From: Paenibacillus puerhi | Lineage (GTDB): Bacteria > Bacillota > Bacilli > Paenibacillales > NBRC-103111 | Length of the DNA: 64,000 nt | Direction of reading: 5' to 3' | NCBI RefSeq assembly: GCF_009846885.1 | Contig: NZ_WUWM01000026.1 | Coordinates: forward strand, 1-64,000 | Shown: one piece after another, positions 9,410 through 18,736 of the stretch | Layout of the letters: each line of letters begins with the position of its first letter | How positions within the stretch are numbered: position 1 is the stretch's first letter | The notes under the pieces: generated by a model | Database searches by the model: none | Told to the model about the DNA's origin: nothing | The model's input: the letters and a program-made list of their open reading frames with translations, nothing else | Program-made: the position numbers and the translations under genes

Positions 9410-9945
9410 ACGAAACGATTTGGGTACTGGAAATTACTTATTTCTCGGCACTTACTTCCGTACCATCAACCGGTTTCGCTCAGAACGGGCCAATGCCAAT
9501 CGGAATACCTTTGTTAATGAACGAAAAGCTATCGTCATATACAATATGTATCATCGTGAAACAAGCAAGGCCTGGCAAAAGGACATCAGCAAGATCGACA
9601 ATTAGACCTATGATACAAAAACGGATACATGGACATGTGCAGGGGGAAAACCGCTCCATTTCCACCGAGTGAGCAAAGAAAGTGGTAGGAAATCGAATAC
9701 CGGTATTACCGAAATGCAAGCAGTGAGGATTGCCCGCTGAAGCAGGCTATGCACTAGCGGTGAGACGGAATCGAGCCGTAGCCCGTGTTTGGAGATATCA
9801 AAAAAACCAAGATAAACGGTTCCTGCCTCGAGGCTGACCAAAAGTAAGTCTGGAGGTCGGGTGGCTTTCCCTTGCCCATAATTTGCTCAAGAAAGTCGCA
9901 GTGGACGTTAAAAACCAAGGTGTTAGGCGAGAACAGGCTGCCTAG
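9410..9945 (+). mobile_element. IS1182-family transposase remnant
   Basis: Several frames on the plus strand carry the C-terminal half of an IS1182-type DDE transposase. In order they show YNMYHRETSKAW, CAGGKPLHFHRVSKE, RYYRNASSEDCPLKQ, GYALAVRR, VFGDIKKNQ, and the very typical PKVSLEVGWLSLAHNLLK end, closing with TAG at 9943. The pieces are separated by at least two stops (TAG and TGA) and several frameshifts, so no transposase can be made. The N-terminal half is missing. The perfect hairpin just downstream (9985-10019) may mark its original end. Confidence 0.7.
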
Positions 9946-9984
9946 CACCTTGATTTCTTCTACATACCACCTTGTTTTGTTGAC

Positions 9985-10019
9985 GAGGGTGTTCCAAACA
10001 TTACTTTTGGAACACCCTC
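9985..10019. terminator. Perfect 14-bp hairpin between convergent units
   Basis: GAGGGTGTTCCAAA at 9985-9998 pairs perfectly with 10006-10019 around a 7-base loop. T runs are short. It sits between the end of the IS1182 remnant and the end of the CE12-PL11 gene. It could be the terminator of the lyase, the outer end of the insertion sequence, or both. Confidence 0.5.
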
Positions 10020-10027
10020 AAACCTGG

Positions 10028-13000
10028 TTATTGACGGACTTGTACAGTAATAGTGGAACTTGCCGTCTCACCCGCAGCATTGCTCAATACAGCCTTGTAC
10101 TCATAAACTCCCTTAGCCTTATTACTGATAACAGATATGGCGGATTGGGCTCCAGGCGTATGGGCGTTCAGCGTCTGGGAATCAACCAGGGTTCCGTTTT
10201 CATACAGCTCATACCGGGTAGCATTTGTTCCCCACCACATGTTCATGGTGACCTTGTAGTTGCCGTCTCCGTCCCAATTATCCTGGGAGAGAACGGGCTG
10301 GCCTGGCGCAGCGTCCGTCACGGTCACAGTCAACGGATCGCTTTTTGTAGAGCCATATGCATTGAGCAATTCGCCTGTGTAAACATAAGTGCCGTTTTTC
10401 TTGCCGGCAATGTCAATCTTCACTGTCTGTGCTGATGGGGATTGGTCGGTCAGATTCTTGGTGCTGACCAGTTGCCCGTTCTCATAAAGCTTGAACTGGC
10501 TGCCGTTATTGCCCCACCACATATTCATGGTGACCATGAAGTTCCCTTCCCTTAATCCCGTATAACCGTTATTGTCCGACAGGACCGGCTTGCCGGGAGC
10601 GCTGGAGGCCAGGGGAGGAACTCCAACAACGGAAATCTGTGGTTCAGCCGGCTCCTCCATCCCTGTACCGAGGAAGAAGCCGGTATGAGGCGGCTGATTG
10701 TAACCCGCATTTTGCCAAGCAATTCCCAAGCGGTAGATCGGATCGTGCATCAGGGTGCGCAGCCGGGTTTCCGTAAGATCTGTTGTCGTATAAATCCTCA
10801 GTTCCGAGCTGTCCACAGACCGGAGCACAAGCTCCTCCCGCCAATCACCGAACAGGTCCGCCTGCAAATTGGGGGTTGCCTTCGTGCTGTTATTGGACGC
10901 CGCGCCTTCAGCAGTAAACAGACGGTTCGTGGTATGGTTCACATAATCCCACTTGTCAATATGGTTATCATCTAACAGTTCCCGGCTCAAATCCCCGTCC
11001 CACCAAATACCGAAATTCGTGGAGCTAGGTATGGTCGTACTAATAACTTCTCCCTTGGCGCTATATAGGGCTGAAATCGGAATATGTTGGGCATTGGTAA
11101 TGGTAGCTGCCCACATCTCCTCACCCGGATAGCTCGGATCAAGATCCGCCGTCATTCCCCGGCCCGTATCCAGACCGGTCCAGACTCCCCAGATCACTTC
11201 GCCCGTTTTGGCATCGCGGAGTTCGAGACCATAGGGGGAAGAACTATGCTCATGGACATCGAAATATTCCAGTCCAGGGCGTTCAGGGTCCAAATCTCCC
11301 AGATGCTGGGCATCCCCATGTCCAAATCCAGTGTTGTACAACGGCTTTCCGTTATCGTCGATGGCCATGCCGCCGAAGGTAATCTCGTCTTTGCCATCAC
11401 CGTCCACATCGCCGACGGACAGGTTGTGATTCCCTTGACCCTGGTACGCCTCACCGATCTCGTCATCGTTGGTATCGAATCTCCAGCGTTTCACAAGCTC
11501 GCCATTTTTGAAGTCATAGGCCACAATCACTGTTTTTTGGTAATAGCCTCTGCTGAAAATCAGGCTAGGACGCTCACCGTCCAGATAGGCCACAGCCGCC
11601 AGGAAACGGTCCACCCGGTTGCCGTACGTATCACCCCAATCGCCAACCACGCCGCGGGGAGGATCATAATCGGTTGTCGCCAGCGCTTTTCCGGTCAGAC
11701 CGTCAAATACCGTGAGGTACTCGGGGCCTTGGAGGATATAGCCGCTGCTGTTTCTGTGATCGGCATTGGCCACGCCAATAACTGCGCCAGTGCCATCTTT
11801 TGTGCCATCCGCCGTTTTCAAGGCGACCTCCGCTTTGCCGTCTCCGTCCATGTCATACACCATGAACTGGCTGTAGTGAGCCCCCGCCCGGATATTTTTG
11901 CCCAAGTCAATCCGCCACAGCCGAGTTCCATCCAGCTTATAGGCATCCAGGTATACGTTACCGGTGTAGCCGCTGTGGGCATTGTCCTTGGAATTCGACG
12001 GGTCCCACTTGACGATCAACTCATAGGTACCGTCACCATCCAGATCGCCAACGCTGGTATCATTAGCTCTGTACGTATAAGCCAGTCCATTCGGCGTAAT
12101 GCCATCCTCCGGCTTCTGCAATGGGACAGACAAGTAGTTGGCGTCCCACACTCCCGTTTCCTTGGCGGCTGTCTTATCGGCACCAGAAGCGCTTACTGTC
12201 TTTAAAGCATAAACCGAAGACAGCTTCCCGTTGCGATCCAGGATATTTGTTGCACCGGTAATTGGAGTTGCATTGACTTTCATCCCGTCCCGATAAAGGT
12301 TAAAGGCAATATCGGAAGGATCGGTGCCAAGCATTTTCCAACCGACATATACTCCCTCATCGGTTTTTACCGCTACCAGCGCCCGGTCCAGATATTCCGC
12401 CTGTCGGTACAGCACGGTCACAACAGGGGTGGTTAACATCTCCGAAAGCTCTGACACTCCGCCTGCGCTTACAGCGGCCACTTTGTAGTAGTAAGGAATG
12501 GTAGTAAGAACGGTTGAATCGGTGTAGCTGGTTTCCTTGGTTTTACCAATAAGCTCAAATGTCTTCTCGACATCATCCGTACGGTAAATATTGTAGGTTT
12601 TGGCGCCTTCAGATGCAGCCCAATTGAAGCTTACATCCAGTTTGTTGACCGTTCCCAATTGCAGGTTGACCGGTGTTGCAGGAACCGGCACCAACGGATC
12701 GATCATGGATACGGCCAAAGGCGCGGCAGGTCCGGTTTCCATCCCGGCCAAGTCTACGGTTGTTACCTGGTACATATATTCCATTCCCACATCGGCTGCC
12801 GAATCAACATATCTATTCGTCAGACTTGTGCCGATGAGCTGGAACGTGGAAGCATCCGCGGTTTTCCGGTAGATGTTATAATGGGCCGCATCTTCCGCAC
12901 CAGTCCAACTCAGCGTTACGGATGGTTGTTCAGGGTCCGTACTCTTCTCCTCTTCCTTCAACTGGGAAGGCGCCATTAGCACCGGAGTAATTTCCACACC

Positions 13001-15952
13001 GTTGGCGATGCCTGTGTCTGAGCCAAATTTGAAATTCATCTGTCCGTCTACAACAGAGATTTGGTTAATAACTTTTGTTGAGACACTATTTTTTGCTGTT
13101 ACAGAACCCTGGCCTTTGTCTTCCACCGTAATACTGGTTTTAGCGCTGCCGTTCATATCTCCTACATATATCTTGGCAGCGTACAAGCCATTGGGCACAT
13201 CCACGGCAAACTGCCAGCCTGTCGTAAACTTGCCCAGCCAATCCCGGTACAAATCACTGCCCAATTTCCGGTCACGAGAGGAAACGCTTGCGGAGTCGAC
13301 AATGCCGTAGCCAAGCTCCGGCGTATAGAAGGTATTCGGATACACACCGGTATATCCTTCCATCACGGGGGCGGATTCGGGACCAAAGTCGAATTTAAAC
13401 GCTGCCTGTTTTGTTTTGATCACCACTGCATCCGACAGCTCAGATTCGCCTTTTCCATTAACGGCTGTTACGGCGAGTTCATAAAGCTGCCCCTCAGACA
13501 TGCCTTGAACGGTTATCGTGGGAGCAGTTGCAGTACCCACCAGCGAATATTCAGAATCCTCAGAGAGCTTCCGGTAAACTTTGTAAATATCCGCACCTTC
13601 CACAGCATTCCAGGTCAGCATAGCGCTGACGTTGCTGATGCTTCCTGCGACAAGTCCTGTTGGTTTTACCGGAACATGTTCTGGAGGAGTAATATCCGTT
13701 ACATAGGCGGACAGCGGATTTCCCAGATCCCGGATGCCTGTGGAAACCAGGCGTGCAATCTGGATGGCGCCGTACTCCTGGAAGTGAGTATTGTCCTCCT
13801 TGCCCTCCGGAAATGCCGTGTATACACCTACCGGAACATGAAGGAACACGGCCAACGTCCCGCCAGGACCAATGGAATTGTAATATTCCCGGCTCAGGGC
13901 GCTCAAGTCCACAATGTCCACTTGCTGTTCAGCAGCCACTTCCTTCATAGCATTGACGTATGCCGGGAAGCTGACATTGAATTGTCCCGTATCTGCATTG
14001 AAATCCCGGCGGCCAACAGGAGTCACCAGAATCGGAATACCTCCCCGTTGACGTGCTCCCTCAATATAAGTGTTCAGGAAAACCTTATAATCCGAGGGAG
14101 AAGCATACCGATCAGGGTTGGAGATTGTAGCATCATTATGGCCGAATTGAATCAGGAAATAATCATTGGGTTTGATGGAACGCAGAATCGTATCCAGACG
14201 TCCCTCCCTAATGAAGGACTTGGTGCTGCGCCCTCCGATGGACTGATTGCTGAAGGACAGATCGGTTGTAAAGTAGCGGGATATCATCTGGCCCCAACCT
14301 GCTTGCGGCTGCCAGTATCCATCATAAGTCTGGACAGTGGAGTCACCAGCGATATAGACCGTCGGAGTTTCTCCTGTTGTCCTGTCCGGAAGCTTGTTAA
14401 TCACAATCCCGTTTATCTTAGGCGCCGTTCCGGCAAAGGAAATATTCAATTGCCCGTCAACCAGAGCTATCTGAAAGGTTTGCTCCAGAAATTCTCCGGC
14501 CGCTTTGGAGGTAAGCGCAATCTTGGTGGAGGACATGCCCTCCACAGAAACCTGAACCTCTGTGGCATCTGCATAATCTCCCGCAGTAACGGTTACGGAA
14601 TAGTCTCCGTTAGGCAAATCCAGATTGAAGTCCGTTCCGGCCGGGTTCAGGTAATCATCCTTCAGGGGATTGGAGCCTGTACCTGTATTGCCCAGACTTA
14701 CAACGCTGGGATTAACAAAGCCGTATCCCAGTTCCTCCGTATAAAGAACGGGTGACTGGATTCCGAAGTATCCCTCCGCAACTGTACCTGGACCAAAATC
14801 CAGCTTCAGCGGAAACCCGGACGGCAAGGAGTCAGGCGCAGTATATACCTGGCTTTGCGCAACGTTGGAGCCAGAGGATTGCCCAGCTTCATTGGATGCC
14901 TTGACCTGATAATAGTGTGAGCTGGAAGTATCCACTTGGTCCGTATAGGCGTATGTGGCGGCAGTTACAGTGGAAATCCTCGTAAACGGTCCTTCAGACG
15001 ATTCCGCACGAAATACTTCGTAAGCGGTTGCAAAATCAGAAGCAGACCATCGCAGATTAACACCTGCTGGTGTCACATAGGCCACAGCCAGATTTGCGGG
15101 CGGCTGTGGAATGTTCATCCTTGATACAATCTCGACTGAAGCCGCAGCGCTTGCCTGGGATTCCTGACCGAAGGCATTCAAGGCGGTCACCTGATAGGAA
15201 TAACTTCCACGAGGCAAGACAGCAGCATCAACATAGGAAGTAGCCGAGATCCGGGAGAGAAGGCTGTAAGTAGCCCCTGCATCCTCCGACCGGTACAGAT
15301 GGTAATACACAGCGTCGGTGACACTGCTCCATTGCAAGGAAGCGGTTGGCGGCATATAAGTGACACCGCTTACAGAAACCGACGCGGGAGCTGCCGGTGC
15401 AGGCACGGTCACCTTACGGACGATAAGACCGTTCAAGTAGGCACTACCACCGCTAACGCCGTTAAGCCCGACGGTTAATTGTCCGTCCAGCACCATGGCG
15501 CGAAACGTCTGCTCACTCACCGATGCTTTGGCTTGTACAGTCCCGACGGAAGCACCCTCCAGAACCACGTTAAGCTTGGTCGTAGAAGTTCCTGTCAGCA
15601 AATCACCGGAATATACGGTGACATCATATAATCCGTTGGGTACATCCACCATAAAGTTAAAAGAAGCAGCCAAGACAAAGTCATTGGTCAACGCCGTACC
15701 ACCGGAACGGTTGCGGGAACCGACGGTGCGGTCCAATCCATACCCCAATTCTGGCGTATAAAGTGTCGTTTGATCAACCTTTGTAAACCCTTCCATTACT
15801 GGGCTGGTCGAAGTGCCGAAGTCAAATTTTTGCTCAAGCACTTCTTCAGCGTAAGCCGCATGGCTCAGAAAGGGAGTTGCGGGAAGGATGCAGTAAAGAA
15901 AGAACACCGTGCTCATAAACATGGCAAATGAACGCCTAGTCATACGTTTCAC
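10028..15952 (-). CDS. Secreted multidomain rhamnogalacturonan lyase (PL11) with CE12-type acetylesterase
   Basis: A 1974-residue exported enzyme starting at GTG 15952 behind GCGAGGAC. Approximate order: signal peptide 1-35; FDFG carbohydrate-binding-like beta domain 42-180; two fibronectin III domains 185-370; second FDFG domain 383-520; SGNH/CE12 rhamnogalacturonan acetylesterase 530-760 with AGDSTVQ, GGRSTKS, FGHNDAT and DNTHF blocks; FN3; third FDFG domain 852-990; two FN3; PL11 rhamnogalacturonan lyase about 1180-1775 with repeated DGDG calcium-type blades; then two ~90-residue repeats sharing VTMNMWWG and LYENG at 1800 and 1897. It would remove acetyl groups and cut the rhamnogalacturonan I backbone by beta-elimination. 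It is the last gene after the importer set at 16161-19702, whose product it presumably feeds. No frameshift is visible. Confidence 0.88.
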   Translation of the reverse strand: MKRMTRRSFAMFMSTVFFLYCILPATPFLSHAAYAEEVLEQKFDFGTSTSPVMEGFTKVDQTTLYTPELGYGLDRTVGSRNRSGGTALTNDFVLAASFNFMVDVPNGLYDVTVYSGDLLTGTSTTKLNVVLEGASVGTVQAKASVSEQTFRAMVLDGQLTVGLNGVSGGSAYLNGLIVRKVTVPAPAAPASVSVSGVTYMPPTASLQWSSVTDAVYYHLYRSEDAGATYSLLSRISATSYVDAAVLPRGSYSYQVTALNAFGQESQASAAASVEIVSRMNIPQPPANLAVAYVTPAGVNLRWSASDFATAYEVFRAESSEGPFTRISTVTAATYAYTDQVDTSSSHYYQVKASNEAGQSSGSNVAQSQVYTAPDSLPSGFPLKLDFGPGTVAEGYFGIQSPVLYTEELGYGFVNPSVVSLGNTGTGSNPLKDDYLNPAGTDFNLDLPNGDYSVTVTAGDYADATEVQVSVEGMSSTKIALTSKAAGEFLEQTFQIALVDGQLNISFAGTAPKINGIVINKLPDRTTGETPTVYIAGDSTVQTYDGYWQPQAGWGQMISRYFTTDLSFSNQSIGGRSTKSFIREGRLDTILRSIKPNDYFLIQFGHNDATISNPDRYASPSDYKVFLNTYIEGARQRGGIPILVTPVGRRDFNADTGQFNVSFPAYVNAMKEVAAEQQVDIVDLSALSREYYNSIGPGGTLAVFLHVPVGVYTAFPEGKEDNTHFQEYGAIQIARLVSTGIRDLGNPLSAYVTDITPPEHVPVKPTGLVAGSISNVSAMLTWNAVEGADIYKVYRKLSEDSEYSLVGTATAPTITVQGMSEGQLYELAVTAVNGKGESELSDAVVIKTKQAAFKFDFGPESAPVMEGYTGVYPNTFYTPELGYGIVDSASVSSRDRKLGSDLYRDWLGKFTTGWQFAVDVPNGLYAAKIYVGDMNGSAKTSITVEDKGQGSVTAKNSVSTKVINQISVVDGQMNFKFGSDTGIANGVEITPVLMAPSQLKEEEKSTDPEQPSVTLSWTGAEDAAHYNIYRKTADASTFQLIGTSLTNRYVDSAADVGMEYMYQVTTVDLAGMETGPAAPLAVSMIDPLVPVPATPVNLQLGTVNKLDVSFNWAASEGAKTYNIYRTDDVEKTFELIGKTKETSYTDSTVLTTIPYYYKVAAVSAGGVSELSEMLTTPVVTVLYRQAEYLDRALVAVKTDEGVYVGWKMLGTDPSDIAFNLYRDGMKVNATPITGATNILDRNGKLSSVYALKTVSASGADKTAAKETGVWDANYLSVPLQKPEDGITPNGLAYTYRANDTSVGDLDGDGTYELIVKWDPSNSKDNAHSGYTGNVYLDAYKLDGTRLWRIDLGKNIRAGAHYSQFMVYDMDGDGKAEVALKTADGTKDGTGAVIGVANADHRNSSGYILQGPEYLTVFDGLTGKALATTDYDPPRGVVGDWGDTYGNRVDRFLAAVAYLDGERPSLIFSRGYYQKTVIVAYDFKNGELVKRWRFDTNDDEIGEAYQGQGNHNLSVGDVDGDGKDEITFGGMAIDDNGKPLYNTGFGHGDAQHLGDLDPERPGLEYFDVHEHSSSPYGLELRDAKTGEVIWGVWTGLDTGRGMTADLDPSYPGEEMWAATITNAQHIPISALYSAKGEVISTTIPSSTNFGIWWDGDLSRELLDDNHIDKWDYVNHTTNRLFTAEGAASNNSTKATPNLQADLFGDWREELVLRSVDSSELRIYTTTDLTETRLRTLMHDPIYRLGIAWQNAGYNQPPHTGFFLGTGMEEPAEPQISVVGVPPLASSAPGKPVLSDNNGYTGLREGNFMVTMNMWWGNNGSQFKLYENGQLVSTKNLTDQSPSAQTVKIDIAGKKNGTYVYTGELLNAYGSTKSDPLTVTVTDAAPGQPVLSQDNWDGDGNYKVTMNMWWGTNATRYELYENGTLVDSQTLNAHTPGAQSAISVISNKAKGVYEYKAVLSNAAGETASSTITVQVRQ

Positions 15953-16100
15953 AAACTTGTCCTCGCTTTCACAATTTAGATTTTTTTCCTTTGAAACGAT
16001 TGCTAATTGGCTTGGCAGCTCACCTCCCGGCGCTTGCTATTTCCCTCGCTTGCAATTCCATGTTTTGGAATCTGCCTCAGAATATCATACCAATACGCCT

Positions 16101-16135
16101 GCAGGGAATAATCATAAATTATGATTATTCCCTGC
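16101..16135. repeat. Perfect 17-bp palindrome between binding-protein and lyase genes
   Basis: GCAGGGAATAATCATAA, one central A, and its exact reverse complement. It lies 26 bases after the stop of the binding-protein gene and 148 bases before the lyase start. The stem has no U tract. It could protect the 3' end of the binding-protein transcript, partly terminate, or bind a dimeric regulator. Confidence 0.6.
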
Positions 16136-16160
16136 AAGCGATCCTCCTCTTTAATGCAGC

Positions 16161-17822
16161 TTAACGCTTCTCATAACGCGCGTAGGAATCTTCGTATACC
16201 TTGATAATTTGATCGATACCCATCGATTTAATGGTTTGAACAAACTTGTCGTAGTCGGACATCGGCGCCTTGCCGACGATAAACTTGGTCATCATTTCGT
16301 TCAGATAGGTGGTGATCGGAGTAAGTACAGAAGCCCGAAGTCTGGCTTCATCCTCCGTAAAGCGAAGGGATGACGGAATGGTAAGAGACTCATCCGCATT
16401 CATCCAGAGAGCATTCGCCTCCCTTTGCGAGTCGAAGCCTATAAGAGCATCCAGATAACGGGGATCCTGGTTGATCGGTCCATCCATAATGGAAAGGGCA
16501 TAGCTGGCAAGAGCTTGGTCATACGTTAATTTTTCATTTTTCATAATCTTGTCGGTGAATTTAATCGTATTCCCTTCTTTGGTATAGCTCTCGCCTTCGA
16601 TACCGAAGTTGAACAGATCATGGCCTTGCTGGCTGTAGTTAAAGTCCATCCATTGTACGATATACTTGATCTTTTCCTTGCTCGCCGAGGAAGTAATGGC
16701 TTCTCCGAAGTTCGTAACCTTCCTACTAAGCTCGTTGCTGGAATAAGCCTTACCGGCCGGTCCGGTCGGCCGTGCTACGCCGGTTACGTTAAAGGACGGG
16801 TTCGTATCCTTCATCAAGTTCATGTACTTACTCATACCGCTGAAGATGCCTCCGGAATAAGAACCTGCAACGTTGTTCGTGACCTTATAGTCAAAGGCTT
16901 TAGCGTCATTGGTGATCATTTCCGGGTCAATCAAGCCTTCCGCATACCACTTGGACATAGTCTCCAGGAATGCCTTGTATTCCGGCTCAAGCGGCCCATA
17001 GGCGATTTTACCATTCTTGAATTGGAACCCGCCGGTCACACCGTAAGCCGGGGCAAAGGTGTGGAGCCCGACCATTCCAGGGCTACTCGAGTTGGCCGCT
17101 GCGCTGAACGGAAGCTCGTCCTGCTTGCCGTTGCCGTTCGGGTCTTTTTCCCGGAACGCCTTCAACACGGTGTACCATTCATCAATGGTTTTCGGCTCCT
17201 TCAGGTTCAGCTTATCCAGCCAGTCCTTCCTCATGATCAAGCCTGTTGTTCCGGACAGTTTTTTGGCATCGGAACGGATGAAGGGGAACATATAGATCGT
17301 ACCATCATCAAGAGATATTTCCTTCTTGACTCTTGCATCGGATTCGATCAGCTTCTTCAGATTAGGTGCATATTGGTCAATATATTCATTCAGCTTGATA
17401 ATACGGCCATCAGCCAGCATCTTCTCCGGCCCGCCGACTGCAGTAGACCAATCGTAATAAATAACGTCCGGCATATTGTTAGTGGCCATCAGCAAGTTAA
17501 ATTGATCCTTTTGCTGTCCAAGAGGTGGGTGTGTCCACTTGACCTTAATCCCGGTCAGCTCTTCCTTTTTCTTGTAGGCGGCAACATCTCCAAAATTCTG
17601 AAGAGATGCTGTTACCTTGGCATCATTGGCGCGCCAGTAGTTAATGGTGAACGGCTCCGTCGTTATGGGCAGCGGAATGGAGGTCAGTGCACTTTCGGTT
17701 GCTTTGGGAGACTCGTTTGCTGGACTTGGCGCTGTCTCGCTGCCCTTATCGGCGCAGGCTGCAAGCAGTCCGGTTGTCAAAAGTGTGCTGCAAACAATCA
17801 GAACGAACTTGTGTTTCTTCAT
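16161..17822 (-). CDS. Extracellular oligosaccharide-binding lipoprotein
   Basis: A 553-residue lipoprotein. The signal peptide ends in the lipobox LAAC near residue 23, followed by a Ser/Pro-rich linker. The binding domain resembles the large LplA-type proteins that bind oligosaccharides, with a Ca-binding-like loop REKDPNGNGKQDELPF. AAAGGGGAG precedes the ATG. It is 31 bases downstream of the LplC-like permease and completes the second importer in the order sensor, permease B, permease C, binding protein, lyase. Being followed directly by the PL11/CE12 gene suggests that it captures rhamnogalacturonan fragments; that is inference from context. Confidence 0.9.
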   Translation of the reverse strand: MKKHKFVLIVCSTLLTTGLLAACADKGSETAPSPANESPKATESALTSIPLPITTEPFTINYWRANDAKVTASLQNFGDVAAYKKKEELTGIKVKWTHPPLGQQKDQFNLLMATNNMPDVIYYDWSTAVGGPEKMLADGRIIKLNEYIDQYAPNLKKLIESDARVKKEISLDDGTIYMFPFIRSDAKKLSGTTGLIMRKDWLDKLNLKEPKTIDEWYTVLKAFREKDPNGNGKQDELPFSAAANSSSPGMVGLHTFAPAYGVTGGFQFKNGKIAYGPLEPEYKAFLETMSKWYAEGLIDPEMITNDAKAFDYKVTNNVAGSYSGGIFSGMSKYMNLMKDTNPSFNVTGVARPTGPAGKAYSSNELSRKVTNFGEAITSSASKEKIKYIVQWMDFNYSQQGHDLFNFGIEGESYTKEGNTIKFTDKIMKNEKLTYDQALASYALSIMDGPINQDPRYLDALIGFDSQREANALWMNADESLTIPSSLRFTEDEARLRASVLTPITTYLNEMMTKFIVGKAPMSDYDKFVQTIKSMGIDQIIKVYEDSYARYEKR

Positions 17823-17853
17823 TTTTTGAACTCCCCTTTGCTTCTTTTAGTTT

Positions 17854-18723
17854 TTATTGTTTCACGGCGCCGACTAAAGCACCTTGAACAAAATATTTTT
17901 GGATGAACGGATAAACCAGCATGATTGGAAGAGTAGACACAATAATCGTTGCGTACTTAATGTTCTCGCCAATCGCAAAGCCGCTGTCCGTTCCGGCTCC
18001 CATCGCCTCCACGCTGTTGCTGAGCAGAATATCCCGCAATACAATTTGCAGCGGATATAATTCCTGGCTGCGCAAGTACAAGAGAGGGCCCATAAAATCA
18101 TTCCAGTGATCCACCGCGTAATACAGGGCCATAACGGCCAAGATCGCTTTGGAGATCGGAAGGATAATCCGGAACAACACGGTGAAATCATTTGCTCCAT
18201 CCAATTTGGCGGATTCAATTAACTCTGTAGGAATATTCTGAAAATTGGTTCTCATGATCAGGAAATTAAACGTACTGATGATTCCCGGAATAAGAATGGC
18301 CAGTCGGCTGTCGACCAAACCGAGGTTCTTGACCAGCAGGAAGGTTGGAATCATCCCGCCGCCGAAAAACATGGTGAAGGTAATCAGCTTCATCATGGTT
18401 TTGCGGCCATAGAGATCAGGCCGTGAAAGCGCATAAGCTGCCAAGGAGGTCATTAGCAGATTGAGCGTAGTGCCGACAATGACATAAAACAAGGTGTTCA
18501 GATAGCCGTTATATATTTTGGGGTTTTGCAGGACCAGCTCATAGGCTTGAAGACTAAAGCCTTCCGGCCACAACATGAAGGATCTGCTCATAAGCAGCAG
18601 ATCAGGATCACTGATCGATGAGTTCAGAATATAGACCATGGGATAGACGGTGAGAATGATCACCATGCTTAGAAGGACATAGTTCACTACGTCGAATATA
18701 CGTTCACCAGCCGATTGTTTCAT
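17854..18723 (-). CDS. CUT1 carbohydrate ABC transporter permease (LplC-like)
   Basis: A 289-residue permease with about six membrane segments. The EAA loop is seen as IPTELIESAKLDGANDFTVL around residue 170, and the protein ends GALVGAVKQ. The frame is open further upstream to 18810, but ATG 18723 is chosen because GTAGGAGGATT lies just before it and the longer version would overlap the preceding gene. It follows the LplB-like permease by 13 bases, so the pair is surely co-translated. Confidence 0.9.
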   Translation of the reverse strand: MKQSAGERIFDVVNYVLLSMVIILTVYPMVYILNSSISDPDLLLMSRSFMLWPEGFSLQAYELVLQNPKIYNGYLNTLFYVIVGTTLNLLMTSLAAYALSRPDLYGRKTMMKLITFTMFFGGGMIPTFLLVKNLGLVDSRLAILIPGIISTFNFLIMRTNFQNIPTELIESAKLDGANDFTVLFRIILPISKAILAVMALYYAVDHWNDFMGPLLYLRSQELYPLQIVLRDILLSNSVEAMGAGTDSGFAIGENIKYATIIVSTLPIMLVYPFIQKYFVQGALVGAVKQ

Positions 18724-18736
18724 GTTATGAATCCTC

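Noticed and set aside
11084..12205. A 373-residue plus-strand frame, and others at 13505-14755 and 16620-17906
   Set aside because: They lie entirely opposite the CE12-PL11 gene or the binding-protein gene, have no ribosome site and unlikely composition; shadows of real coding sequence.
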